64,000 nucleotides of DNA from Natrinema caseinilyticum (GTDB lineage Archaea; Halobacteriota; Halobacteria; Halobacteriales; Natrialbaceae). The stretch is taken from NCBI RefSeq assembly GCF_024227435.1, contig NZ_CP100445.1, forward strand, positions 3,035,369-3,099,368, in the 5' to 3' direction. The notes beneath the pieces are model-generated. The model saw only the letters and a list, made by a program, of their open reading frames with translations, made no database searches and was not told where the DNA came from. Every line of letters begins with the position of its first letter. Position 1 is the stretch's first letter. Shown here one piece after another: positions 34,119-42,386 of this stretch. The position numbers and the translations under genes were made by a program.

Positions 34119-34142
34119 GGTTCCGAATTTCCGATACCGAAC
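34119..34142 (-). promoter_or_regulatory. Upstream element of the orc gene, shared with the polB2 operon
   Basis: Contains GGTTCCGAA and TTTCCGATACCGAAC, beginning 11 bp beyond the TATA box (34101-34107), the same distance as the related element in the polB2 operon promoter. Confidence 0.5.
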
Positions 34143-35850
34143 GCGGAGACGGTGTCGCGGTTGGGGAGCGTTCACGTCGCGGCACCCATCGGCGGAGACG
34201 GACGCGGCGACGCCACGTGCGCTCGGCGAACGGAGGGTGTCCAAATCGACGAATGCCGGTGTCCGCCCGCGGTGACGACCCGGAACTGAACGGCTGAGTC
34301 AGGGTCGGGCGCGTCCACGTCGCAAAACCGAATCCGTGCCGGACCGATCGCTGCCCGAGCCACGGGCCGCGTGGGGTATCGAACCCGCCCGATCGACGCG
34401 CGCCTCGGAAACGGTGGGGTGACGCAGCGGGCTAAAGCCGAACCTGGGTCAGCGAACGCCAGATCCACACCCGCCGGGCGCGGATTCGATATACCATCAT
34501 ACACTTTATGGGCGCTGGTTCGGGGATCGCGTTTTATATCGGGACGGTGCACTCGGACCGGCGAGACGGTCTCGAGGATGCAGCGATCGAGTACCCGTCG
34601 AGTTCGTGTGCGGAATCGACGGGTGCTGACCAGTCGGGCGCGTGCGCTGGAATCGACGCTGTTCATCCTCCGCTGCCCACTCCCGAACTCCCCGGCCGAG
34701 CCTGTATCGGCACCTGACGGGGGTGTCGGCGCACTCGCGACCGGGGCGAGCGAGTCCGTCGATACCACGAGTTCCACACCCAGGACAGATCGGTGGAGAT
34801 CGCCATCGTCGATACATCCACGACACATGGTAACGAGCCACAGTCGCCGAGTGGACGAGACGGAGCACGCACGCGAGAGGCTCCGCTCGAGACGAAACCG
34901 GAGAGGCAGTCGAACCGACGGAAGCGGCGGTCGGACCGCGAGCGATTCGATGGGACCACGGTCGAGAATCGCATCCAGTTCACGGGAGACGACGAACGCG
35001 ACGGCCCGAAAGCCGTGACTCGAGCGTAGTGGCCACGCGAACGGGGTTGGAGCCGACGTCGAGTCGCCCGGTTCGGGGACGGTTTCGAACGACGGTGGGA
35101 CCGACGAGGGAAATGGCCGATCGATCCCCGGCGCGAACGTGTCGATAACGCGCTCACACCAGGGGTTCGCGGCCCCGAAACGGGACGGTACGACTGCAAC
35201 TCAGTCTCTCGTTGTCGACTGCTGGCCGATGGACGACCCGATCGAACACGACTCGGAGACTCACCGGATCGGAGACGGCAAGCGACGGGCGGCGCCGTTC
35301 GGGACTCGCCGATCGAGGCGACTCCGCTCGAGACCCCGACGTGCATTCTGTTCCCGACAGACCAGTTTCGGTCCGCCGGAAACGATCAGGGTGGTCGGCT
35401 CGGAAAACACGGTCACTCTCGGTCGCGACCGCCGAACAGCTGCTCTCCGGTCCCTTCGCCGGGCCCACTCGAACGATCCCGGTTCGGTCCGAACGGCCGC
35501 GAAATGACGACTGCAGTCGCGACACGCTGATCACCGCGTCGAGCGCCTGGAACTGACGAAAGCGGGCACCGTCTGCCGGCCAGCCATCGAGAATAAATCA
35601 AACACCGCTATATCAAATCCGGTGGTTCGCCGCTGGCCGCCCCGACCGACGGCGCTTCTCGTCGGACAGTTCTTCGACTCGCCGAGCGAAATCGGACGAC
35701 AGCGACTCGAGGCACTCGAGTCGCGCGGGGCCGACAGCCGATACGTCACGAGAGGTGTGACATCCAACAGTTCCGGTCATCCCGGTTTTCTGTGAGTGAC
35801 GACAACACATCAATCAGATATAAGTTTATGATCGTCGGTGGCACAGTCCG
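34143..35850. other. About 1.7 kb without a supportable gene
   Basis: All frames over 60 codons here encode Arg/Ser/Thr-rich, non-acidic products with no motif; none has a convincing promoter/start pair. Local AT-rich spots occur near 34495-34545 and 35587-35620. It follows the orc gene, so origin repeats were sought, but no repeated origin-recognition-box-like sequence was seen by eye. It may be decayed genes or structural/regulatory DNA. Confidence 0.5.
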
Positions 35851-35855
35851 ATGGT

Positions 35856-36011
35856 ATGGGGCCGGTGAGAAGCAGTATCGGCGGCGGCGTGGCTGCCACG
35901 GTCGTCCTCACGGTGGTGTTACTCGGGGTGGACGTCGTGCTTCGCGGTTCCAACCTCGTCGTATTCGTTACGTTCACGAATTTCTGTTCGATCGGCGGAC
36001 CGCCGTACTGA
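35856..36011 (+). CDS. Small hydrophobic peptide
   Basis: 51 residues, MGPVRSSIGGGV then a hydrophobic helix VAATVVLTVVLLGVDVVL and NLVVFVTFTNFCSIGGPPY. The ATATAAGTTTA box at about 35817-35827 lies in the right place for transcription a few bases upstream of the ATG. Followed after 15 bp by a membrane-protein gene, so the two are likely one operon. Family unknown. Confidence 0.62.
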   Translation: MGPVRSSIGGGVAATVVLTVVLLGVDVVLRGSNLVVFVTFTNFCSIGGPPY

Positions 36012-36026
36012 GAGGGCGGGAGTCCG

Positions 36027-36338
36027 ATGGCAGCGGCGCTGCGGTTCGTCACGTACGGCGGTCTCTTCGCCCTCGCGTGGCCGCTTCTCTTCGGTGGATT
36101 CACCTGGGCGGTTCCCGGCGACTCGGGTGCCGCTCACGGGGCAGTCTTCGGCGTCGTCCTGTGGACCGGATACGTCGTCGTGCCCATCGGAAGCGAAGGC
36201 GCCGGACGAACGGTCGCCGAAACCCTTTCGCTATCGGTCATCACGCTGGCCGCGTATCTCGTCTACAGGCTGGTTCTGGGCGTCGTGTACGACTATCTCG
36301 CGGCTCACAGGACCGTTTTCGGCGCGGGAACCGCGTGA
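36027..36338 (+). CDS. Membrane protein, unknown
   Basis: 103 residues with three hydrophobic segments (VTYGGLFALAWPLLFGGFTWA; GAVFGVVLWTGYVVVPIGS; TLSLSVITLAAYLVYRLVLGVVY). Probably cotranscribed with the 51-residue peptide just upstream. No family recognised. Confidence 0.72.
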   Translation: MAAALRFVTYGGLFALAWPLLFGGFTWAVPGDSGAAHGAVFGVVLWTGYVVVPIGSEGAGRTVAETLSLSVITLAAYLVYRLVLGVVYDYLAAHRTVFGAGTA

Positions 36339-36454
36339 AACGATCGCGGAGCGAGAGCGGGGCGTGAGTTCGATCGACGACGCGGGACCCATCGATCGTC
36401 GGCCGCCGTCCGATGGGAGCCATTTTCTTGAGAGACGACCGCGTATCGGGACGC

Positions 36455-36841
36455 ATGGAGGAGATCACACTCGGCGTTCCGAAACCGATCCTCGAGCGAC
36501 TGCCCGCGGACGACGAAAGCGCCGCGGCGGACATGCAGGAAGCGGTCGCGGGATGGGAAAGACGACTCAACCGAATGCTAGAGGAGGCCGACGACGAGCG
36601 GGAGGCCGTCGGTCGACTCCTCGACGCGATCGATCGCTTCGAGGAGCGATACGAGACCTACGACGAACTGGTCCCCGAACTACGGGCCTGGGGACAGTCT
36701 CCGATTTACGCGATCGCGTGGCGGACGCTGTACGCGGACGTGATCGCCCAACTCCACGAGCACGAGGACCTCGGCGATCGACTCGATCGCGAACGAAACG
36801 CGCGGTTGGTAGAAGACGGGATCCGATTGCGCGACCTGTGA
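36455..36841 (+). CDS. Conserved-looking acidic helical protein, unknown
   Basis: 128 residues, MEEITLGVPKPILERLPADD followed by long helices rich in Glu and Arg (WERRLNRMLEEADDEREAVG, LLDAIDRFEERYETYDELV) and YAIAWRTLYADVIAQLHEHE. Cytoplasmic, probably coiled coil. A TTTTCTTG stretch 27 bases upstream can serve as TATA box for a leaderless transcript. Function unknown. Confidence 0.78.
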   Translation: MEEITLGVPKPILERLPADDESAAADMQEAVAGWERRLNRMLEEADDEREAVGRLLDAIDRFEERYETYDELVPELRAWGQSPIYAIAWRTLYADVIAQLHEHEDLGDRLDRERNARLVEDGIRLRDL

Positions 36842-36886
36842 CGACCGGCGAAGATCGGTCTTCACCGACGTTTATACCACCTGTGA

Positions 36887-36906
36887 AATACGTTCACAAA
36901 CGTATT
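36887..36906. promoter_or_regulatory. 20-bp perfect inverted repeat downstream of a TATA box
   Basis: AATACGTTCACAAACGTATT: 8-bp arms around a 4-bp spacer. A TTTATACC box lies just upstream at about 36871-36878, so the repeat would cover the transcription start, a repressor-like position. Confidence 0.5.
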
Positions 36907-36918
36907 CGAGACACTCAA

Positions 36919-36987
36919 ATGGCCGATTCCGTGGTTCTCGAGACCCACTCAGGACCAAATGTCATATTTGGAGAAATAACGAATTAG
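36919..36987 (+). CDS. Possible 22-residue micro-ORF
   Basis: ATG to TAG frame encoding 22 residues starting MADSVVLETH and ending GEITN. It follows the TATA box and the inverted repeat, and contains a second inverted repeat (36955-36971). It could be a leader peptide, a real small protein, or chance. The next gene starts 24 bp downstream with GTG. Confidence 0.25.
   Translation: MADSVVLETHSGPNVIFGEITN
36955..36971. promoter_or_regulatory. Inverted repeat CCAAAT-N5-ATTTGG
   Basis: CCAAATGTCATATTTGG, perfect 6-bp arms with a 5-bp spacer, about 40 bp before the GTG at 37012. Arms of the same sequence occur at 47807-47837 and, with an extra C/G pair, at 5574-5619. Confidence 0.4.
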
Positions 36988-37011
36988 TAGTCTCACTCGA
37001 GACCTCTACCC

Positions 37012-37494
37012 GTGGCGACTACCGACAGAATCACTGCGGACGGGGCCGACGCGATCGACCTGACGACGCGCGTTCGGCGACGAGTGCTTCCCGCGCTCCA
37101 TCGAATCAAGGAACCGCTCGGTGGGTACGCGGTCTGCAGACAGCACCCGGACGAGTACGTCGGCACCGTCAAGCGCGATCTCGAGGCAGCCCGATCGACG
37201 CTCGAGGGGCTGTCCTTCGAGCCGGAACCGATCGCCTCCCTGAAGGTCCACGACGACGGCAGGCTCTCGGCCGGAAGCTGGGCTCGACGCGAGTCGTCGA
37301 TGGCGAAGTGGCAACTGCACGTCGCGCTGTTTCGGACCGGCGGGGGAGCCGTCGAAGTGTTCGCCCACCGCGAGTACTCGTGGCTTCGCCATCCGTACAA
37401 ACACTACACGCGCGAGGGCTGGGACGTCCACAGCGGCGTCGAACGAATGCGGTCGCTGCTGTCGGACCACGAAATCCCGTTCTGGATCGAATAG
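37012..37494 (+). CDS. Conserved-looking protein, unknown
   Basis: 160 residues, GTG start (MATTDRITADGADA). Contains LHRIKEPLGGYAVCRQHPDEYVG, SLKVHDDGRLSAGSWARR, KWQLHVALFRTGGGAVEVFAH and HYTREGWDVHSGVERMRSLL. The pattern is a compact alpha/beta soluble protein; the stretch WQLHVALF...EVFAHREYSW suggests a beta-sheet ligand domain. No family recognised. Preceded by two inverted repeats and a TATA box. Confidence 0.75.
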   Translation: MATTDRITADGADAIDLTTRVRRRVLPALHRIKEPLGGYAVCRQHPDEYVGTVKRDLEAARSTLEGLSFEPEPIASLKVHDDGRLSAGSWARRESSMAKWQLHVALFRTGGGAVEVFAHREYSWLRHPYKHYTREGWDVHSGVERMRSLLSDHEIPFWIE

Positions 37495-37584
37495 CGGCTC
37501 CGAACGGAGCGCGGTCCCCCGACTCGAGAATCCGCCGTCCGATTCAGTCCAAGCGTTCAAATTCTCGGCCTCGCTAGGAGTCGT

Positions 37585-37935
37585 ATGGAGTTCGCTGTGT
37601 CCCGCGACGGGACGACGCTCGTTACGCTTCACGGAGGATCCGACACGACCGCCTGCGACGACGCGACGACGGAACTCGCAGGCTCATTCGAGCGGCTCGC
37701 GGCCGATGGGACGATCACCGACTGGGACGTTTCCGGCGCGGAGGTCTACGAACATCCGACCGCACCGTTCGACCCGTACACGATCACGGTCGCGTTCTCG
37801 GTGACGGTCACGGTCGAGGCCGTCGACGCGGACGAGGCGGCGGAACGCGGTGCGCGCAGTATCGACGACGCGCTCGAGCGAGCCGATATCGACGCCATTT
37901 CGTTTACCTCACCGCCAGCGGCCTCGGCGGCCTGA
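37585..37935 (+). CDS. Small alpha/beta protein, unknown
   Basis: 116 residues, MEFAVSRDGTTLVTLHGGSD, with alternating strands and helices (PYTITVAFSVTVTVEAVDAD, AAERGARSIDDALERAD), acidic. Soluble, no membrane segment. Not recognised. Lies alone between the GTG-start gene and the SAMP gene. Confidence 0.7.
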   Translation: MEFAVSRDGTTLVTLHGGSDTTACDDATTELAGSFERLAADGTITDWDVSGAEVYEHPTAPFDPYTITVAFSVTVTVEAVDADEAAERGARSIDDALERADIDAISFTSPPAASAA

Positions 37936-38110
37936 ACGCGGGTGGCGGGCGTCCGTAGCCGTTCGGGGGAGAGCGACGAGTCGCCGGAGTACCCCCCGGG
38001 ACGATCCGCACCGAAAAGACGGATCGATCGGGGGCCCCGATCCCGCCGTTCGGGGCCATCACCCGCCAGGACGGGGAAGAGATCAAGTCGACAGCACACG
38101 TCGTTCGAGT

Positions 38111-38389
38111 ATGGAAATCGATCTCCGGTTCTTCGCCACCTTCCGAGAAGCCGTCGGGGAAAAAGAGCAACCGAGAACGGTCGCGGACGACGCCACCGTC
38201 GGCGACGTCCTCGCCGAACTCGAGGCCGAGTACGACGGCCTCGAGGGGCGATTGCTCGCGGCCGGGACGATCCGCCCGCAGCTGAGCGTCCTGAAGAACG
38301 GCCGCAACGTGGTTCACATGGCGGGCGTCGACACGACGCTCGAGGCTGGTGACGTCGTTTCGGTATTCCCGCCGGTCGCCGGGGGATAG
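38111..38389 (+). CDS. SAMP/MoaD-type ubiquitin-like protein
   Basis: 92 residues with beta-grasp fold and C-terminal Gly-Gly (FPPVAGG). MEIDLRFFATFREAVGEKEQ, VGDVLAELEAEYDGLEGRLL and LKNGRNVVHMAGVDTTLEAGDVVSV are MoaD/ThiS features. In haloarchaea such proteins both supply sulfur for molybdopterin and are conjugated to lysines (SAMPylation) after activation by UbaA. Closest by layout to SAMP1. The activating enzyme is not in this window. Confidence 0.92.
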   Translation: MEIDLRFFATFREAVGEKEQPRTVADDATVGDVLAELEAEYDGLEGRLLAAGTIRPQLSVLKNGRNVVHMAGVDTTLEAGDVVSVFPPVAGG

Positions 38390-38465
38390 CGCGAGCCGAC
38401 GCCCACGGTCGTCCGCCGAGAACGGTTCCGTATCTTTTTCAGACACTGACACGATATCAGCAGCC

Positions 38466-38675
38466 ATGCTCGATGCGGTCGTCGAACTGGTAGTCGATCT
38501 CGGGTTCAGTTGGGTCGTCGATCGCAACGAGAACCGGTCGATGGGACAGCAGATCTGTCTGTTCGTCGGCACCGTCACCGTGTTGCTCGCGATCGGCCTG
38601 GCGATCGCCGGCGATCCGCTGTCCGGCGTCGCTGCGGGACTCGTCGGCGTCGCACTGCTCGGGTACGGTGCGTGA
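38466..38675 (+). CDS. Small two-helix membrane protein
   Basis: 69 residues: an amphipathic start MLDAVVELVVDLGFSWVVDR, then two hydrophobic helices (ICLFVGTVTVLLAIGLAIAG; LSGVAAGLVGVALLGYGA). A TATA-like ATCTTTTTC lies about 27-30 bases upstream. Unknown function. Confidence 0.7.
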   Translation: MLDAVVELVVDLGFSWVVDRNENRSMGQQICLFVGTVTVLLAIGLAIAGDPLSGVAAGLVGVALLGYGA

Positions 38676-38843
38676 CCGCGCGTCGATCGTGCGTCCACGC
38701 CGATCGCGAACCTGGTCGACGCCGATCGACGTCGAGAGCGCTTCCCGTTTCGCTCCTCGACCCGGTTCCGTCGTTCGACGTCTCGTCGTCCGCCTTCGGA
38801 CCGTCGCCGGACAGTATATGCGTCCAGCCGTCGAACGATGCGT

Positions 38844-39104
38844 ATGACGACGCGTCTCGAGCGCTCCTTTCGCGGCATCTCCGAGCGACTGGCGATCCGG
38901 TATCTAACGAATTTAGGGGGGCAGCATGTCGACGACGACACCGTCGAGGGCGACGACTGGACGGCGACGCTCTCCGCAGAAACGGTCGGCATCGGACCGA
39001 CGCTTTCGCTAACCGAAGTGACGGTCGTCTTCGAGGGTGACGAAGACGTCCTCGAGCCCCTCGTCGAACGGTTCGCACAGAAGGCGATGCGCGCGGGTGG
39101 GTGA
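38844..39104 (+). CDS. Small conserved-looking protein, unknown (first of a pair)
   Basis: 86 residues starting MTTRLERSFRGISERLAI; beta-rich middle DDWTATLSAETVGIGPTLSL and VTVVFEGDEDVLEPLVERFA. The start at 38844 fits a TATATG box centred 27 bases upstream; an in-frame ATG two codons earlier (38838) is possible. Its stop abuts the next gene (TGAATG), so the pair is cotranscribed and probably coupled. Function unknown; SRPBCC-like or molybdopterin-related folds cannot be excluded. Confidence 0.72.
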   Translation: MTTRLERSFRGISERLAIRYLTNLGGQHVDDDTVEGDDWTATLSAETVGIGPTLSLTEVTVVFEGDEDVLEPLVERFAQKAMRAGG

Positions 39105-39488
39105 ATGACGGGCGACCCGATCGAGGGGCAAGTACTCCTGCTGACGGCTGCCAAGGCGAGCGTACCGGCAGCCGCGCTCCCCGATCTCGTCGAGCGCACA
39201 CAGGAGCTGCTGGGTCCCGAAATCGACCGATACCGCCGTGAGTACGAACGCCTGTGTACGGACGAAGACCGCGACCTATTTCTCGTCCCCAGGGGCCACT
39301 GGGACGAACTCGGCGAGGCGCTCGACGGGACCGACCGCGAACGGGCGGCCGTCCGGCGCGCACACGAAGAACAACTGCTCCGAATCGGCCGGCGGACGGG
39401 TCGCGAATCCGAGTTCGAAACGGCTCTCGAGGTCCGGGAACCGGTGGTCATCGGACGCGGCGGGACGGACTCCGAGTCCTGGGACTGA
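39105..39488 (+). CDS. Conserved-looking acidic protein, unknown (second of a pair)
   Basis: 127 residues, MTGDPIEGQVLLLTAAKASV, then helical (LPDLVERTQELLGPEIDRYR, YERLCTDEDRDLFLVPRGHW), ending EPVVIGRGGTDSESWD. Begins directly after the stop of the preceding gene. Soluble, cytoplasmic. No family recognised. Confidence 0.75.
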   Translation: MTGDPIEGQVLLLTAAKASVPAAALPDLVERTQELLGPEIDRYRREYERLCTDEDRDLFLVPRGHWDELGEALDGTDRERAAVRRAHEEQLLRIGRRTGRESEFETALEVREPVVIGRGGTDSESWD

Positions 39489-39602
39489 GACCGGCCGAGT
39501 CGCCGGCCACGATACAGCGGGAGTGCAGTCCGCTGACAGCACGTCTGGCGGTCGATGGCAACTATAAAGATAGTGTTTCACCATTGGCAAACTACTGAGA
39601 CG

Positions 39603-40055
39603 ATGGCCATCGATCAGGAGACCGAGATGACCGACGCGGAGATCGACGACTTTCTCAGTCGTCGCGAGACGGGGGTGCTGTCGCTCGCGCGCACGGACGA
39701 ACCCTACGCGATCCCGATCTCGTACGGGTACGACGACGACGAGCGGGAGTTCTACATGCGGCTTGTGTCGACGCCCGACAGCGAAAAGCGCCAGTTCCTC
39801 GAGTCCTCGCCGCAGGCTCGCCTCGTCGTCTACGACGAGGCGGGGTCGACTTACCGGAGCGTCATCGCGACGGGGGGACTCGAGAGCATCGAGCCGGCGG
39901 CGCTCACGCCCGGAGAAATCGCCCAGTACGGCGAGGCGAAGCGACCGCTATTCGAGATCTGGGCCAAAGGGAAGAAATCGCTGGATATCGAACTCTATCG
40001 CCTCGAGCCGACGACGCTCAACGGCCGACGGACCGACGTCGATCGGGAAGCGTAA
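39603..40055 (+). CDS. Pyridoxamine 5'-phosphate oxidase-family (FMN-binding split-barrel) protein
   Basis: 150 residues. Split-barrel signatures: DDFLSRRETGVLSLARTDEP, YAIPISYGYDDDEREFYMRL (strand pair with the flavin/heme contact), SPQARLVVYDEAGSTYRSVI, and SLDIELYRLEPTTLNGR. Matches the NimA/PPOX-like group common in haloarchaea; cofactor FMN, F420 or heme not decided. CTATAAAG at about 39562-39569 is its TATA box with a leader of about 11 bases. Confidence 0.88.
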   Translation: MAIDQETEMTDAEIDDFLSRRETGVLSLARTDEPYAIPISYGYDDDEREFYMRLVSTPDSEKRQFLESSPQARLVVYDEAGSTYRSVIATGGLESIEPAALTPGEIAQYGEAKRPLFEIWAKGKKSLDIELYRLEPTTLNGRRTDVDREA

Positions 40056-40084
40056 CCGGAGATCCGTCGAGAGCGCGAGCGAAC

Positions 40085-40237
40085 TCAATTCTCGGTCTGT
40101 TGCTCCGCCACGAAGTCGGACTGGGACACCGACGCCGTACAGACTGGACAGCCGTGTGAAAGCGTGGCTTCCCGCATCGATTCGTTGACTTCGATTTCCT
40201 GCCCGCACTCCGGGCACGTGAACTGGTATCTACTCAT
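40085..40237 (-). CDS. Small zinc-ribbon protein (DUF7560-like)
   Basis: 50 residues: MSRYQFTCPECGQEIEVNES, then SHGCPVCTASVSQSDF. Two C-x2-C knuckles (CPECG and CPVC) spaced about 20 residues apart form a zinc ribbon. This fits a haloarchaeal family I recall as DUF7560. Convergent with the PPOX-type gene, whose stop lies 30 bp away. Function unknown. Confidence 0.78.
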   Translation of the reverse strand: MSRYQFTCPECGQEIEVNESMREATLSHGCPVCTASVSQSDFVAEQQTEN

Positions 40238-40630
40238 GACGGAGCCGTGGTGTGCGTCCTCGATTGCGTACGTTGTAGCTGTGTGTCCAGTATATATATG
40301 GTTGCGGTTCGGTACCGGTCATCTGTAGGTCCCGATACGTTCTTACGGCTCGAGTCAACTCGGGCGCTCACCCGCAAAGCGGGGCGTGTCCCTCGACAGG
40401 GTGACGAGTTACAGCGCCCGAACGGAGCCCGACGAACGACGGCGGAATCCGGCCGACGACGGACGGCCTCAGGTGCGAGCAGGTACGCGCACTCTCGAGC
40501 GGCGACGGGGGCGGGGCGCCCGGTATCACCGTGGCACGTGTCGCTCGTGGCGAGTCGGAAAATCCACGTCTCACGCGGGATACAGTTAAGCGGGATGCCC
40601 GTGAACGATCACATACTGGTGAGCTGATAG
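40238..40630. other. Intergenic region, about 390 bp
   Basis: Divergent spacer. ATATATATGG near 40292-40301 is a strong AT tract, and CAGTTAAGC near 40582-40590 may be the TATA box of the next gene. No coding sequence recognised. Confidence 0.45.
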
Positions 40631-40909
40631 ATGCCCTCGACCGACGATCCCCGGCCATCGCTCCCTGAGTGGATCACCGATGCCTATACCGTTCTTTCAG
40701 ATCGGATACGAGATTCGGATCGGGGCGAGAGCGTCGACCGCGTCCCGGCGATCCGGCGCGAACACGCGGTCGACGTCCTGCGGACGACCGACGAACTGGA
40801 ACTCGACCCGGGGGACGCCGACTACGCGATCACCCGGTTGCTCGAACGGGGATACTTCTACGAGGTCGACGGTGAACTGCGGATCACCCTCCCCGCCGAG
40901 GACCCGTGA
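40631..40909 (+). CDS. Small conserved-looking haloarchaeal protein, winged-helix-like
   Basis: 92 residues: LPEWITDAYTVLSDRIRDSD, AIRREHAVDVLRTTDELELDPGDADYAITRLLERGYFYEVDGELRIT. The last part (helix, then YFYEVDGELRI strand pair) resembles a winged helix. Similar short proteins are widespread in haloarchaea, unnamed. Acidic, cytoplasmic. Confidence 0.75.
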   Translation: MPSTDDPRPSLPEWITDAYTVLSDRIRDSDRGESVDRVPAIRREHAVDVLRTTDELELDPGDADYAITRLLERGYFYEVDGELRITLPAEDP

Positions 40910-40945
40910 GCCGTCGGTCCGCCCGCCGGACTCGACGGGTCGGGG

Positions 40946-41605
40946 CTACTCGCGGTCGAGAATCGTGCCCAGCAGTTTCGACTGGGCTGCTGCGAGATGT
41001 TCGGTCAACGTCGTACTGGTGATGCCGAGTTCGTCGGCGACCTCGCCCGCGTTGGCTCGCTTCGGGTGTTCGAAATACCCCATTCGGTGGGCGGTCTCGA
41101 GGACTTCGGTCTGACGGGCGGTCAGCGTGCTTCGGTCGACGAAGACGAGATTCCGTTCGTCGTGATCCTGCTGGGACCGAAGCAGTCGCCGGACGTCGAG
41201 GTTCGCGTAGCGGTCGCGCAGTTCGCCGATGACCGCCTGTAGCCGGTGCATGTCCGGCGCGTGAAAGGTCAGGTACAGCGCCGTGTCCTGCGTGCGGATA
41301 TCGACGACGGGACAGTCGAACTTCTCGACGGACTCGCAGGGGCAGCCACCCCCGAGTTCGCGCTGGAAGCGATAGACCGAACTCGAGCCGTACGAAAAGA
41401 TCGGCGACAGGTCGGCGTCGACGTCGAACTCGTCGGGATACTGGTCGGCCTCGAGTATGAACTCCACGGTCACGCGCTCTGTCGCGGACGGATTGGTGCT
41501 CTTCGAGACGGAGTGAATCCGGCCGCTCGTCTCGGCCGACGCCTGTGCGACGACGCAGTCGGACAGGTCGTCGATTTTCACCTCCGCGCGGATCCCCATT
41601 CCCAT
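40946..41605 (-). CDS. Bacterio-opsin-activator/HTH_10 transcriptional regulator
   Basis: 219 residues. An N-terminal sensor-like beta domain (about 1-150) with SVYRFQRELGGGCPCESVEKF, and a C-terminal HTH_10 (about 155-215): LTARQTEVLETAHRMGYFEHP ... ELGITSTTLTEHLAAAQSK. CPC plus a further Cys (KFDCPVVD) in the sensor part could bind metal, as in DmsR-like members. GTTTAGG at about 41624-41632 gives a leaderless start at 41605 (or 41599). Likely a one-component regulator; signal unknown. Confidence 0.88.
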   Translation of the reverse strand: MGMGIRAEVKIDDLSDCVVAQASAETSGRIHSVSKSTNPSATERVTVEFILEADQYPDEFDVDADLSPIFSYGSSSVYRFQRELGGGCPCESVEKFDCPVVDIRTQDTALYLTFHAPDMHRLQAVIGELRDRYANLDVRRLLRSQQDHDERNLVFVDRSTLTARQTEVLETAHRMGYFEHPKRANAGEVADELGITSTTLTEHLAAAQSKLLGTILDRE

Positions 41606-41847
41606 TATCAATCGATGGTGAGTCCACCCTCCTAAACCCTGCGTCCGCGTTCGAACGGTCGACAGATCACGTGCGTCGGAATCGCCATAGAACGGGGATC
41701 GCAAACCGGGGGGACTCGCTAGCCGGCCCGCACCGAACGCACGCGAGACCGGTCGATCCGGGGGATCCGGTCGGCCCGTTATAAAGTACCCTGTATTTAT
41801 TGGGACTCAATTGGAGGGTGCCTGGTCGGTAGTGGAAGCTGTAACAG

Positions 41848-42243
41848 ATGTCCAGGATGTATCCCGACGCACGAGACGGCTCCGCACGAGGATGGCGCGC
41901 CATCGATCCGGTCGACCCGCAGGCGGTACTCGCCGCGCTGGACGACGACGCGTGCCGGTCTATCCTCGAGGCGACGAGCGAGGAGTCGTTGACGGCGACG
42001 GAGCTCTCAGAGCGGTGTGAGATCCCGATGTCGACGGCCTACCGAAAGGTCGAGATGCTGACCGAGGCCGATCTGGTCACGGAGCAGGTTCGGATCAACA
42101 CCTCCGGCAAGCACGCGACCGAGTATCGCAAGAACTTCGACGACGTTCTCGTCTCTGTCGCCGACGGGGAGATCGAAATCGAAATGACGAAGCCGGACGC
42201 CGAGCCCGGTTCGGCATCGACGCCCGCCATCGCGGGCGATTGA
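41848..42243 (+). CDS. Winged-helix regulator (ArsR-like)
   Basis: 131 residues: AVLAALDDDACRSILEATSEE, SLTATELSERCEIPMSTAYRKVEMLTEADLV (helix-turn-helix), TSGKHATEYRKNFDDVLVS wing, then an acidic strand VADGEIEIEMTKPD. This is the haloarchaeal ArsR-like family often next to small membrane or HTH_10 genes. TTATAAAG near 41780-41787 and TATTTATTGG near 41793-41802 are TATA candidates. Confidence 0.88.
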   Translation: MSRMYPDARDGSARGWRAIDPVDPQAVLAALDDDACRSILEATSEESLTATELSERCEIPMSTAYRKVEMLTEADLVTEQVRINTSGKHATEYRKNFDDVLVSVADGEIEIEMTKPDAEPGSASTPAIAGD

Positions 42244-42386
42244 ATCGAGTTGCACCGCCGGCATCCGCGACGCCGTCGAACCGCTCGGGTTCGTGCGACG
42301 GGTTCGTCTCGAGTCAGTTTCCGCGCTCCGGCCGCGTTTCGCTCGTCATGCCTCGTTTTACGTGGCCCGTTCGAATCGCAGTACGA

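Noticed and set aside
34143-35850. Replication origin next to orc
   Set aside because: No repeated origin-recognition-box-like motif with G-string was visible, and many haloarchaeal orc paralogues are not linked to origins. Left as an open question, not annotated.
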